Below, one piece after another: positions 36,144 to 47,663 of a stretch of DNA of 64,000 bases (its first letter is position 1; each line of letters begins with the position of its first letter). A program made the translations under genes and the position numbers. This DNA is from Callorhinus ursinus. Taxonomy: Eukaryota; Chordata; Mammalia; Carnivora; Otariidae. The stretch spans positions 1,079,569-1,143,568 of the forward strand of contig NW_020312936.1 of assembly GCF_003265705.1 (NCBI RefSeq). Reading direction: 5' to 3'. Under the pieces are notes generated by a model. The model had not been told where the DNA came from. It made no database searches and saw only the letters and a list, made by a program, of their open reading frames with translations.

Positions 36144-36984
36144 TACTGACTTCTTTGAAGAAAACTCTTTGGTAAAAACATGCATCATTAAAGCCATGCT
36201 TTCCCTTGCAGGGAACAAAAGCTACTGAGAGCAAACATGGGCAGATTACTTAGCCCGGCCCGTGGCAAGGGCAGGGCAAGTCTACCTCCGGCAAAGACAT
36301 TTGAGAATCACAGCAACAGGCCCCTCCCCCAGAAGATCGCAAGAACAGCCAGCCAAAACCAAGTTTACCGATCAATGAGAATGGCAGAACTCCAGGACTA
36401 AGGGAATACAGCACAAAGAATTCATGGCATTTTCCCCCCAGATTCTTTAGTCTTTCAAAGTTAATTTTTTTAATTTTCTTTTTTTTCTTTTCCTGTTTTT
36501 TTTTTGAATTTTTCTTTTTCCCTCTTTCAACCAACATCTTATCAATCCCTTTTTAAAAAATCTTTTATTTTTCATTTTTAGAGTCATATTTTATCCCTTC
36601 ATAGTAGTTAACCTTATTTTTGGTATATACATAAGTTGTTCTCTCTTTAAAATTTTGGGATACAATTTCTTCTAACAGACCAAAATATACCCTAAATGTC
36701 TAGTGTATGTCTTTGTTCTAGTCTCCTACCTGATCATATTCTCTCCCTCTTTTTTTTAAATTTCTCTTCTTTCTTTTTTCAACCGTCCTATCTTGTCAAT
36801 TCCTTGTATAAAAATGTTTTAAAATTTTCATCTCTACAGTCATATTCCATCACTTCATTGTATTTACCCTCATTTTTGTACATATATAAGCTTTCCTTTC
36901 TTTAAAATTTTGGGAGGCAGTTTCTTCTAACAACCAAAATATGCCCCAAATCTAGTCTATGGCACTGATCTATTCACCAGCCTG

Positions 36985-36987
<3 letters not shown>

Positions 36988-37030
<43 letters not shown>

Positions 37031-37033
37031 TTT
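36988..37033. repeat. (TA)n microsatellite ending in T run, at gap edge
   Basis: About 38 bp of TA dinucleotides, followed by T's that run into the assembly gap. It is probably the reason the assembly broke. Confidence 0.95.
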
Positions 37034-37327
37034 NNNNNNNNNNNNNNNNNNNNNNNNNNNNNNNNNNNNNNNNNNNNNNNNNNNNNNNNNNNNNNNNNNN
37101 NNNNNNNNNNNNNNNNNNNNNNNNNNNNNNNNNGTTTTTTTGTTTTGTTTTGTTTATTATATTATCTTAATCAGGCAGTAACCTCTTCGACTTCAGCTGC
37201 AGCAACTTCCTCCTAGAAACATTGCCAAAGGCAAGGGAAGCAAGGGCAAAAATGAACTAAGGACCTCACCAAGATAAAAAGCTTTTGCACAGCAAAAGAA
37301 ACAGTCAAAAAAACCAAAGACAACCGA
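36992..37327 (-). mobile_element. Nested insertion in L1-A, probably a twin-primed (5'-inverted) L1
   Basis: CAGCCTGATCATAT, single in L1-C (about 58955), is duplicated here at 36978-36991 and 37328-37341. Between the copies lie (TA)n and T runs, the N gap, 'gttttttttgttttg', a 20-bp antisense L1 3' end (37154-37173, 'tattatattatcttaatca'), and then a sense ORF2 piece (37174-37327) similar to 41434-41590. T tail, short antisense 3' end, then inverted internal piece is the layout expected of twin priming. The gap hides part of it. Confidence 0.6.
37034..37133. other. Assembly gap of 100 N
   Basis: Exactly 100 N, a conventional placeholder size, so the true length is unknown. Confidence 0.99.
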
Positions 37328-37521
37328 CAGCCTGATCATATTTGATCATTCTCTCTCTCTCTCTCTTTTTTTAACCTTTTTTCTTTTTCTTTTTTCTTTC
37401 TTTCCCTTTCTTTGCCCCTGGTTTCAGGTCTTCTCTGATTTGTTTACTGTATGTTTTTCTGTGGTCGTTGCTACCCTATTAGCATTTTCTTCTCTCATTC
37501 ATCTATTCTCCTCTGGACAAA

Positions 37522-38418
37522 ATGACAAGATGGAAAAAATCACCCCCCCCCCCAAAAAAAGAACAAGAGGCAATAACGTCGGCCAGGGACCAAATCCATA
37601 CGGACATTAGTATGATGTCGGAACTAGAGTTCAGAATGACTAATATACAGATACCAGCTGGGCTTGAAAAAAGCATGGAAGATATTAGAGAAACCCTTTC
37701 TGGAGAAATAGAAGAACTAAAATCTAAACAAGTCAAAATCAAAAAGGCTATTAAATGAGGTGCAATCAAAAATGGGGGCGCTAACTGCTAGGATAAATGA
37801 GGCAGAAGAGAGAATTAGTGATATAGAAGACCAAATGATGGAAAATAAAGAAGCTGAGAAAAAGAGAGATAAACAACTACTGGATCACGAGGGCAGAATT
37901 CGAGAGATAAGTGATACCATAAGACGAAACATTAGAATAACTAGGATACCTGAAGAAGAAGAAAGAGAGAGAGGGGCAAGGTATATTGGAGCAAATTAGA
38001 GCAGAGAACTTCCCTAATTGGGGAAGGAAACAGTCATCCAAATCCAGGAGAAAGAGAGAACGTCTCTCAAAATCAATAAAAATAGGTCAACACCCCAACA
38101 TCTAATAGTAAAACTATGAGTCTCAGAAACAAAGAGAAAATACTGAAAGCAGCTCGGGACAAGAAATCTGTAACCTACAATGGTAGAAACATTAGATTGG
38201 CGAAAGACGTATCCAGAGAGACCTGGCCAACCAGAAAGGACTGGCATGATATATTCAGAGCACTAAATGAGAAAAATATGCAGCCAAGAATACTATATCC
38301 AGCTAGGCTGTCATTGAAACTAGAAGGAGAGATAAAAAGCTTCCAGGACAAACAAAAACTAAAGGAATTTGCAAACACGAAAGCAGCCCTACAAGAAATA
38401 TTGAAAGGGGTCCTCTAA
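37522..38418 (+). pseudogene. L1-A ORF1 pseudogene
   Basis: In intact L1s ORF1p is a trimeric coiled-coil, RNA-binding chaperone that packages L1 RNA. Here the frame opens at ATG 37522 with MTRWKKSP, where L1-C reads MTRRKKSPQQ. A C homopolymer follows. It then breaks: an indel at about 37750 ends the first piece (37522-37758). The next (37760-37999) holds the coiled-coil-like KMGALTARINEAEERISDIE. A 2-bp loss near 37981 ends that. The C-terminal third (38116-38418, RNA-binding region and 'MQPRILYPARLSLK') stays open to the natural TAA at 38416-38418. It is non-functional; compare the nearly intact copy at 59184-60080. Confidence 0.92.
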
Positions 38419-38499
38419 GCAAAGAGAGAGCCTAAAAGTAACATAGACCAGAAAGGAACACAGACAATATACAGTCACAGTCACCTTACAGGCAATACA

Positions 38500-41400
38500 A
38501 TGGCACTAAATTCTATCTTCCAATAGTTACCCTGAATGTAAATGGGCTAAATGCCCCAATCAAAAGACACAGGGTATCATATTGGATAAAAAAACCCCAA
38601 GACCTATCAATATGCTTCTGCAAGAGACTCATTTGAGACCCAGAGACACCCCCAGATTGAAAGTGAGGGGGTGGAAAACCATTTACCATGCTAATGGACA
38701 CTAAAAGAAAGCTCGGGTGGCAATCCTTATATCAGACAAACTAGATTTTTAAACCAAAGACTGTAATAAGAGATGAGGAAGGACATATATCCTACTTAAA
38801 GGGTGTATCCAACAAGAAGATTTAACAGTTGTAAATATCTATGCCCCCAACATGGGAGCAGCCAATTATATAAGCCAATTAATAACAAAAGCAAAGAAAC
38901 ACTTCGACAACAATACAATAATAGTAGGGGACTTTAACAGCCCCCTCACCGAAATGGACAGATCATCTAAGCAAAAGATCAACAAGGAAATAAAGACTTT
39001 AAATGACACACTGGACCAAATGGACTTCACAGATATATTCAGAACATTCCATCCCAAAGCAATGGAATATACATTCTTCTCTAGTGCCCATGGAACATTC
39101 TCCAGAAGAGATCACATCCTAGGACACAAATCAGGTCTCAACTGGTACCAAAAGATTGGGATAATTCCCTGCATATTTTCAGACCACAGTGCTTTGAAAC
39201 TAGAACTCAATCACAAGAGGAACGTTGCAAAGAACTCAAATACATGGAGGCTAAAGAGCATCCTACTAAAGAATGAATGGGTCAACCGGGAAATAAAAAA
39301 AGAATTAAAAAAATTCATGGAAACCAATGAAAATGAAAACACAACTGTTCCAAATCTTTGGGATGCAGCAAAGGCAGTCCTAAGAGGAAAGTATATAGCA
39401 ATACAAGCCTTTCTCAAGAAACAAGAAAGGTCTCAAATACACAACCTAATCATACACCTAAAGGAGCTGGAGAAAGAACAGCAAATAAAGCCTAAACCCA
39501 GAAGGAGAAGAGAAATCATAAAGATCAGAGCAGAAATCAATGACATAGAAACCAAAAGAACAATAGAATAGATCAACGAAACTAGGAGGTGGTTCTTTGA
39601 AAGAATTAATAAGACTGATAAATCCCTGGTCAGACTTATCAAAAAGAAAAGAAAAGGACCAAATAAATAAAATCATGAATGAAAGAGGAGAGATCACAAC
39701 CAACATCAAAGAAATACAAACAATTTTAAGAACATATTATGAGCAACTCTATGCCAGCAAATTAGAAAATCTGGAGTAAATGGATGCATTCCTAGAGCTG
39801 TACCAACTACCAAAACTGAACCAGGAAGAAATAGAAAACCTGAACAGACCTAAAACCACTAAGGAAATTGAAGCAGTCATCAAAAATCTCCCAAGAAACA
39901 AAAGCCCAGGGCCAGATGGCTTCCCAGGGGAATTCTACCAAACATTTAAAGAAGAATTAATACCTATTCTCCTGAAACTGTTCCAAAAAATAGAAATGGA
40001 AGGAAAACTTCCAAACTCATTTTATCAGGCCACCATTACCTTGATCCCAAAACCGGACAAAGACCCCATCAAAAAGGAGAATTACAGACCAATATCCTTG
40101 ATGAACATGGATGCAAAAATTCTCACCAAAATACTAGCCAATAGGATCTAACAGTACATTAAAAGGATTATTCACCACGATCAAGTGGGATTTATCCCTG
40201 GGCTGCAAGGTTGGTTCAACATCCGCATATCAATCAACGTGATACAATACATTAACAAAAGAAAGAACAAGAGTCATATGATCCTCTCACTAGATGCAGA
40301 AAAAGCATTTGACAAAGTACAGCATCCTTTCTTGATCAAAACTCTTCAGAGTATAGGGATAGAGGGTACATACTTCAATATCATAAAAGCCATCTATGAA
40401 AAACCTATAGCGAATATCATTCTCAATGGGGAAAAGCTGAGAGCTTTTCCCCTAAGGTCAGGAACGCGGCAGGGATGTCCACTATCACCACTGCTATTCA
40501 ACATAGTATTAGAAGTCCTAGCCACAGCAGTCAGACAACAAAAAGAAATCAAAGGCATCCCAATCGGCAAAGAAGAAGTCAAACTCTCACTCTTTGCAGA
40601 TGATATGATACTGTAAGTGGAAAACCGAAAAGACTCCACCCCAAAACTACTAGAACTCATACAGGAATTCAGTAAAGTGGCAGGATATAAAATCAATGCA
40701 CAGAAATCAGTGGCACTCCTACACACCAAAAACAAGACAGAAGAAAGAGAAATTAAGGAGTTGATCCCATTTACAATTGCACCCAAAACCGTAAGATACC
40801 TAGAAATAAATCTAACCAAAGAGGCAAAGGATCTGTACTCAGAAACCTATAAAATACTCATAAAAGAAATTGAGGAAGACACAAAGAAATGGAAAAACAT
40901 TCCATGCTCATGGATTGGAAGAACATTGTGAAGATGTTATTGCTACCTAGAGCAATCTACACATTCAATGCAATCCCCATCAAAATACCATCCACTTTTT
41001 TCAAAGAAATGGACCAAATAATCCTAAAATTTGTATGGAACCAGAAGAGACCCCGAATAGCCAGAGGAATGTTGAAAAAGAAAAGCAAAGCTGGCGGCAT
41101 CACAATTCCAGACTCCCAGCTCTGTTACAAAGCTGTCATCATCAAGACAGTATGGTACTGGCACAAAAACAGACACATAGATCAATGGAACAGAATCGAG
41201 AGCCCAGAAATGGACCCTCAACTCTATGGCCAACTCATCTTCGACAAAGCAGGAAAGAATGTCCAATGGAAAAAAGGCAGTCTCTTCAACAAATGGTGTT
41301 GGGAAAATTGGACAGCCACATGAAGAAGAATGAAACTGGACCATTTCCTTACACCACACACAAAAACAGACTCCAAATGGATGAAAGACCTAAATGTGAG

Positions 41401-42160
41401 ATAGGCGTCCATCACAATCCTAAAGGAGAACACAGGCAGCAACCTCTTCGACCTCAGCTGCAGCAATTTCTTCCTAGAAACATCACCAAAGGCAAGGGAA
41501 TCAAGGGTAAAAATGAACTATTGGGATTTCATCAAGACAAAAAGCTTTTGCACGGCAAAGGAAACAGTCTGCAAAACCAAAAGACAACCGACAGAATGGG
41601 AGAAGATATTTGCAAATGACATATCAGATAAAGGGCTAGTATCCAACATCTATAAAGAACTTATCCAACTCAACACCCAAGGAACAAGTGATCCAATCAA
41701 GAAATGGGCAAAAGACATGAACAGACATTTTTCCAAAGAAGACCTCCAAATGGCCAACAGACACATGAAAAAGTGCTCAACATTGCTCAGCATCAGGGAA
41801 ATCCAAATCAAAACCTCCATGAGATACCACCTCACACCCGTCAGAATGGCTAGAATTAACAAGTCAGGAAATGACAAATGTTGGCGGGGATGCGGAGATA
41901 AGGGGAACCCTCCTACACTGTTGGTGGGAATGCAAGCTGGTGCAACCACTCTGGAAAACAGCATGGAGGTTCCTCAAACAGTTGAAAATATAGCTACCAT
42001 ACGATCCAGCAACCGCACTACTAGGTATTTACCCCAAAGATACAAATGTAGGGATCCGAAGGGGTACGTGCATCCCGATGTTTATAGCAGCAATGTCCAC
42101 CATAGCCAAACTGTGGAAAGAGCCAAGATGTCCATCGACAGATGAATGGATAAAGAGGAG

Positions 42161-42208
<48 letters not shown>

Positions 42209-42360
42209 AAACATACACACACACCATGGAATATTATGCAGCCATCATAAGGAATGAGATCTTGCCATTTGCAACGACATGTTTGTAACTGGAGGGTGTT
42301 ATGCTGAGTGAAATAAGTCAATCAGAGAAAGACATGTATCATATGACCTCGCTGATATGA
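38500..42360 (+). pseudogene. L1-A ORF2 pseudogene (endonuclease-reverse transcriptase)
   Basis: ORF2p supplies the target-nicking endonuclease and the reverse transcriptase. The ATG at 38500 frameshifts within a few codons relative to L1-C. Open pieces follow: 38852-39571 (endonuclease, IIVGDFN and FSDHSALKLE), 39780-40151 and 40185-40616 (reverse transcriptase, ending at FADDMIL), 40617-41323, and 41513-42145 (C-terminal region). Nonsense codons lie at 39569 (TAG), 39777 (TAA), 40149 (TAA), 40614 (TAA just after FADDMIL, where L1-C has Tyr) and 41321 (TGA, shared with L1-C). A (TA)n expansion at about 42163-42200 disrupts the last coding part before the TGA at 42358-42360. It is inactive. 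Confidence 0.93.
42163..42200. repeat. (TA)n microsatellite grown inside L1-A ORF2
   Basis: L1-C has a short GTATATATACACAATGG at the homologous place (about 63777). L1-A has a ~38-bp TA array, so the array expanded after insertion. Confidence 0.95.
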
Positions 42361-42829
42361 GGAATTCTTAATCTCTGGAAACAAACAGAGGGTTGCTGGA
42401 GTGGTGGGAGGTGGGAGGGATGGGGTGGCTGGGTGATAGACATTGGGGAGGGTATGTGCTATGGTGAGCGCTGTGAATTGTGCAAGACTGTTGAATCACA
42501 GATCTGTACCTCTGAAAAAAATAATACAATATATGTTAAGAAAAAAAAAAAGAAGATAGCAGGAGGGGAAGAATGAACGGAGTAAATCGGAGGGGGAGAC
42601 GAACCATGAGAGATGATGGACTCTGAAAAACAAACTGAGGGTTCTAGAGGGTAGGGGGGTGGGGGGATGGGTTAGCCTGGTGATGGGTATTGAGGAGGGC
42701 ACGTTCTGCATGGAGCACTGGGTGTTATGCACAAACAATGAATCATGGAACACTACATCAAAAACTAATGATGTAATGTATAGTGATTAACATAACAATA
42801 AAAATTTTAAGGTAAAATGAAAAAAAAAA
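42361..42829 (+). mobile_element. L1-A 3' UTR and A tail
   Basis: A G-rich stretch ('ggtgggaggtgggagggatg', then 'tagggggggtggggggat' in outline near 42650) may form G-quadruplexes, as in other mammalian L1 3' UTRs. An internal A run at about 42538-42552 sits mid-UTR. It ends 'gattaacataacaataaaaa' plus the tail. Confidence 0.88.
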
Positions 42830-42954
42830 CATGCTTTCCACCACCCCCACAATTTTTCTTTGTTACAACTGGTCTTTTGCCTTTCAGAAGATAAAATAAA
42901 TATTTCAAAGAATAGATTGTTTTCCTGAGAGATCTACTGTTTCAGGGGACTAGT

Positions 42955-43165
42955 ATTATAATGGACTGAACACTGATTTTGAAGAATGCCAGCTATATCA
43001 CTTATGAGATTTGTGACTTTGGACAGACATAATTTCTTTGAGTCTCAGAATCTTCATCTATAAAGTGGATATGATACCACCTACACTGTAGAGTTTCTCT
43101 GACAATGAAAAATGATAAAGTGCTTATATTTTATATCAAAAGATTGGTAGTGAGTAATTTTCAGT
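42955..43165 (+). repeat. MIR remnant, sense
   Basis: 'atgagatttgtgactttgga', then 'gagtctcagaatcttcatct', then 'aaagtggatatgataccacc', is the MIR order. Confidence 0.65.
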
Positions 43166-43169
43166 GAAT

Positions 43170-44015
43170 AATAGATTTTTAAAAAATCTTTGTTTTTTTC
43201 TTTTTTGACATAAAGATTGCAGTGGATGTTTGCCATTTTTTAACTACTCAACAACTCAAATCTATTTTATGTTTGTAAAATTTTAGACTTTCTAAGTTTC
43301 AGTGAAGGCGGAGCTCACCTCCCACAGCTGAAGCTGAAGACTCTAGATCCTCGTTTTGCCATTTCATTGCAGTTAGCACATAAGCCCAAAACCTAAGTTC
43401 AGCCATTCAGCTTCATTTGGCCAGACACTGAGAGAGGAACTATAAAGTTAGTCAGAAAAGAGTACTTTGTGATAACACCCAGACCCCAGCAGTGTTGGTG
43501 TACATTACCATATCTAGCTCTCACCAGCTATGATTTTGGCTGTGCTACTAACTATGTAATCTTCAGCCTGGAACTCTAGCCTTTTGTACAATATTTGGAG
43601 CTACCAGTGTCCTTTAGGGAATTCTTCTGTGCCTGAATCCTCAGCTTTGGTTTCTGTTGCTTTCAGTTAAGAAAAAAAATTCATTGGGATTTGGGTTATT
43701 TTCAGAAGGTATCTGCTACATTACAGTTTGTATTATAATGAGGGATGCATTGATATGGCTATCAAATTCCCTCACCAATCTAACTCAATTCCTCTGGACC
43801 TAGCCATATGAAATGCTCCTCATTTAAGCTCATGGAGATAGTGAATGCTACTTTATTAACTGCTATAATGTAAAACTTGCCCTATGGTTTAACCACATCC
43901 TGTTTTAATAGGTCAATGAAGCAACTCTTTGCTAAGAAGGCAAAAGGATCTATTGATCATTGTTGCAGTCACCATAAATTACTCTGTGCATATTTAATAA
44001 AACTACCCTCTTTGA
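43170..44015. other. Single-copy DNA, nothing recognised
   Basis: No repeat family or exon is seen. Confidence 0.35.
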
Positions 44016-44019
44016 AGAA

Positions 44020-44095
44020 GTGTAGAATAGAGAAAAAAAACACTCCTTCAGAACCTGCTTCAAATCCTGACTCTACCACTATTTCACACTAAGAT
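44020..44095 (+). repeat. Short MIR fragment
   Basis: 'gcttcaaatcctgactctac' resembles the MIR core start 'ggttcgaatcccggctctgc'. Confidence 0.4.
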
Positions 44096-44219
44096 TTATA
44101 AATGAATACCCCAATGTGCAAGGTCAAATTAACATATATAATATATTTCATGGCAAAACTACATTATAGACTGCTCTTAGAGTTTACCTACCCATCCTTG
44201 TATGGATTGGGAGCAAAGA

Positions 44220-44720
44220 TTTGATCAAGGAATGTTTTTAGGGAAATGACATGGACAGAACCTTAAAGAATAACAGGCAAAAATAGGACAAAGACATTAC
44301 AGGAAGAGCAAATGGTATGTGCAAAGACATCCGAAGCTTGAGTCAAAGTTTGTACCATGGAGAATTTATGTTTTTGTAAGATTGTAACATAAAGTTCAGG
44401 TAGGAGAGTAGGAAGGCGTAAACTCGAAGGGTGGACAGGATCTAAATCATGACAGCAAGTGCATGGTGTGCTAAGTAAGGGGTTTCCATCTTCAAGATGA
44501 TGTGGAACACTGAAGAATTTTCTATTGAATATTGACAGGGTTTTATATCCATTTGTTGAGGAGCATTCTGTGAGACAGGAACATAATGTCATTGTCCTTG
44601 TAGGATACCATGAAGTCCTCAACTACCATCCCTGCAGTTGTATTCATGAATGAATCAGATTTCATAGATACATAAAGTGACCAGCAATTGAATATGGGTC
44701 ATGAGAAGAGTGGAGGAGTC
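44220..44720 (-). repeat. Old L2-like or other ancient LINE remnant
   Basis: 'aaatgacatggacagaacct', 'ggaagagcaaatggtatgtg' and 'ggggtttccatcttcaagat' echo the same ancient repeat as 34340-35290. It is strongly decayed. The 119-codon minus-strand open frame over it is taken as chance. Confidence 0.4.
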
Positions 44721-44799
44721 AATGGTGACTCAACTGATAGTTTTTTCATTCATTCATACATGAGTTTGGATCAGGTTTTGACTCAGGAAGATCAGGTTC

Positions 44800-46355
44800 A
44801 GAAGTAGAGGAGAGATATTTCTCATTCCCTTCTTCTGTAATAGCAATCAGTACATTTCATTAACACAGTGCAAATAAATCCCATTAAAGCACTAGTTAAA
44901 CCTTATAAAGCTGAAGTGAGAATTTAATAAAATAACAATGAAATACTTGACATAGCATCTATAGCATAGGTAAGCATATTAAGCATGTTCCATCATCTTC
45001 CTCCAGATATTTAAAAGACAAATGTTAAAATAAGGTTCCTTTGCCCTTAGAAACCTAAATTTCCCCTATAATTTATTAACAGGAAAGATTTTCCAATGAT
45101 GTTAATCATAGTGATTGATTAGATAGCACACTTCTTAAAGCAAGTGGTTACCCCTATCTTTACAGTTGAGCATGGGTGTGGCACACATATATAATTTGCA
45201 AAGTTGAGTTACTGAATGAATGAATAAATGAATAAATAAAACCATGAGTGATATGCACTCTAGGAAACTGAGAACTTAATTTAATGTCATAGTTTTATTT
45301 CATGTCCTAGTTTGGTTCTTAATAATCTTTTATTTAATAAACTTGTAGATAAAATAGATTTATATAGATAAAGTATGTAGATAAAAATAATTTATATAAA
45401 CATACATATGTTGACATATTTATAATCATCAATCCATTTTTGAGATCTCAAAAATTACTATGATATATAGATAACCATTTACAATGCTATTCCTTTGCCC
45501 TACAAAAAGCACTCACTATAAATGTATCTATGAGTCTCACTACATAACTGAGGGGGGAAAAAAAGAGAACTATTCAATTAGCTGACCTCATGAGGAAAAA
45601 GACTGAGAACACCAGTAAAGTTGTGCCAATTTGCAGACATATTTTAACTTAATGTGCAAAGCCATTTATTGGAATCGGTTATCTTATGAGTAGATGTGGA
45701 ACCCGGTAAGAATATCTCATTTATCTGTCTCTTCATTTCATATACCTTGAAAGTGGAAAACTATCAATAGTTAAGGACTAAGATATAAAAAAATTCCATA
45801 TGGAATTCATAGTTGTCTTGTAAACATTATAGATGTATTTCATCAGATCTGTGCATTTAATATGCTTTAATCATAGTGGTTTCTAAATTCCTAAAGCCTT
45901 TGAAGGACCAATAGGATAAGTGATGTTGAAATACCTGGAAAACTGTAATTTCCTCACCTGCAAACAGTAGAGAATAATCCTTATCCTAGGAGAATTAATG
46001 TGATATGATCTCCAATATACCTTATTAGGTTCACTCCCGAGGGATACAAAGTAATGTGTGAGCTTCTCCAGGGTAGGTTGAGACAAGGGCAAGTAAAAAC
46101 TCCACAAAACTTTTCTACTCTTTTTAGTTGCTTCCTTCTTGATTCAGTCTTCACATGGTTGCTATAAACCTTTGACTGTTTACCAAAGTTTTGACAAAGT
46201 TGGCTCTGACAGATTTATTTTTATTGTTTTTCATGTTTCTATGGGCAGATGAGATTTTTAGGGCTGCCTCCACCACCATTTTCCTGACATCGCTATTCTA
46301 TAGATATCTTTAACCTTTTTATTTTGAAGTTATTTTATACTTATAGAAGAGTTAC
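44800..46355. other. Single-copy AT-rich DNA, nothing recognised
   Basis: A short (AATG/AATA)n patch lies near 45216-45240. A weak MIR-like motif near 45950 could not be confirmed. Confidence 0.35.
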
Positions 46356-46360
46356 AAGAT

Positions 46361-46411
46361 GAAACCAGAGAGGGAGATAAACCATAAGAGACTCTTAATC
46401 TCAGGGTTGAA
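46361..46411 (+). mobile_element. Short old L1 3' UTR fragment, sense
   Basis: 'agagagggagataaaccata', then 'agagactcttaatctcaggg', matches the 3' UTR of L1-B (about 55855-55885). Confidence 0.65.
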
Positions 46412-46468
46412 CCATTACCTTTAAAGTTAATGTTATAAAACACGAGGAATATGTCACCTATTAGTTTT

Positions 46469-46507
46469 TTTTATTATGTTATGTTAATCCCCATACATTA
46501 CATCTGC
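46469..46507 (-). mobile_element. Very short (39-bp) L1 3' end insertion with TSD
   Basis: T run plus 'tatgttaatccccatacatt', the extreme L1 3' end in antisense. Flanks CACCTATTAGTTTT (46455-46468) and CACCCATTAGTTTT (46508-46521) differ by one base. Confidence 0.85.
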
Positions 46508-46559
46508 CACCCATTAGTTTTATTACTTACTTATAACAAAAGTAATTCCATAGGTTTTA

Positions 46560-46764
46560 TTTTTTTCAATTTTTTTAGATTTTATTTATTTATTTGACAG
46601 AGAGAGACACAGTGAGAGAGGGAACACAACCAGGGGGGAGTGGGAGAGGGAGAAGCAGGCTTCCTGCAAAGCAGGGGGCCCGATGCGGGGTTTGATCCCA
46701 GGACCCTGGGATCATGACCTGAGCCAAAGGCAGAAGCTTAACTGACTGAGTCACCCAGGCAACC
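46560..46764 (-). mobile_element. Carnivore tRNA-SINE with 12-bp TSD
   Basis: Antisense full-length copy: tail 'agattttatttatttatttg', 'gggcccgatgcggggtttga', head 'gagtcacccaggcaacccc'. TSD CCATAGGTTTTA at 46548-46559 and 46765-46776. Confidence 0.94.
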
Positions 46765-46913
46765 CCATAGGTTTTAGACTTTATTGTTTCAAAGCATGAA
46801 TTTTTAAAGATATGTGAAATCAGAATCAAAATGATTTGAAATCTAAGTGCACCAGAGATACAAATCCTTTAAGCAAAGATCCTGACTTCCTGGCACAGGT
46901 TATAACATTATGG

Positions 46914-46914
<1 letters not shown>

Positions 46915-46957
<43 letters not shown>
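46915..46957. repeat. (TG)n microsatellite
   Basis: A 43-bp uninterrupted TG run. Confidence 0.97.
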
Positions 46958-46959
<2 letters not shown>

Positions 46960-46960
<1 letters not shown>

Positions 46961-47545
46961 CAAGAAAAGATGTATTTTCTAAATAATATTGAATGGTCAT
47001 AAATTCCCTGAAAAATTCTTCTCCTATTAACCATTTAAAAATTGCCCAAAATACATAAATTGTTTAAATTTATTAGTAACCTCTATTTTTTACAATTAAA
47101 ATGCTTTTTGATTATGTAATTTTATCTCTGTCCTAGATTCAATGAAGAAATAGAAATATGGGATATGACAGTGATATTGGACATTTAATCCTAGCACTAA
47201 TATATTTGCAACATGTAATATTTAGAACATGATAAATTATGGCATATTTTGATTTTATTTGGTAGTCTCTTTTGCATCCCTGTCATATTAATTTCACTGG
47301 ATTGCATGCTTTATGACAATCCATACAGTATAGTAAATTCAATCATGTTTATTACTGAATTAAAAAGAAATTAATGTTGAAGTTAAATTGGCTAAAGCAA
47401 ACATGCATACTCAAATTGAGACATATATTAAAAGATTATTAAAGAAAAATCAATATTAATTTCCTTCTGCATTTGAAATTTTAGGAAAATTTAATAAGTA
47501 TCAACTTGGCAGATTTATTAATTTTTATGTATTATTGGCACAGAA
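46960..47545. other. Single-copy AT-rich DNA, nothing recognised
   Basis: No gene or repeat could be assigned. Confidence 0.35.
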
Positions 47546-47549
47546 GTTT

Positions 47550-47642
47550 GGAGTCAAATAAATCTTTCATTAAGCAGCATAACCTTTTCTTTGACTCAGT
47601 TTCCTCATTTGTAAACTTAAGAAAAAAACTTCTAACATCAAT
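47550..47642 (+). repeat. MIR fragment, sense
   Basis: 'ttctttgactcagtttcctc', then 'atttgtaaacttaag', is the MIR 3' core. Confidence 0.5.
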
Positions 47643-47663
47643 TAATATTAAAACCATGAGAGA

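Larger units (their letters stand above)
36205..42829 (+). mobile_element. L1-A: young-family L1, 5'-truncated, decayed
   Basis: Homology to L1-C begins inside the 5' UTR (36205 aligns with about 58190) and runs collinearly through ORF1, ORF2 and the 3' UTR to an A tail at 42829. TSD CATGCTTTCC is at 36195-36204 and 42830-42839. The 5' truncation removes the promoter. It contains a nested insertion and a 100-N gap. Many nonsense and frameshift lesions are spread across both ORFs, so it is inactive. It lies on the same strand as L1-B and L1-C. Confidence 0.95.

Noticed and set aside
37174..37327. ORF2 fragment in the L1-A 5' region as a novel L1 architecture
   Set aside because: The flanking 14-bp duplication and its absence in L1-C show a secondary insertion (or misassembly), not a family feature.
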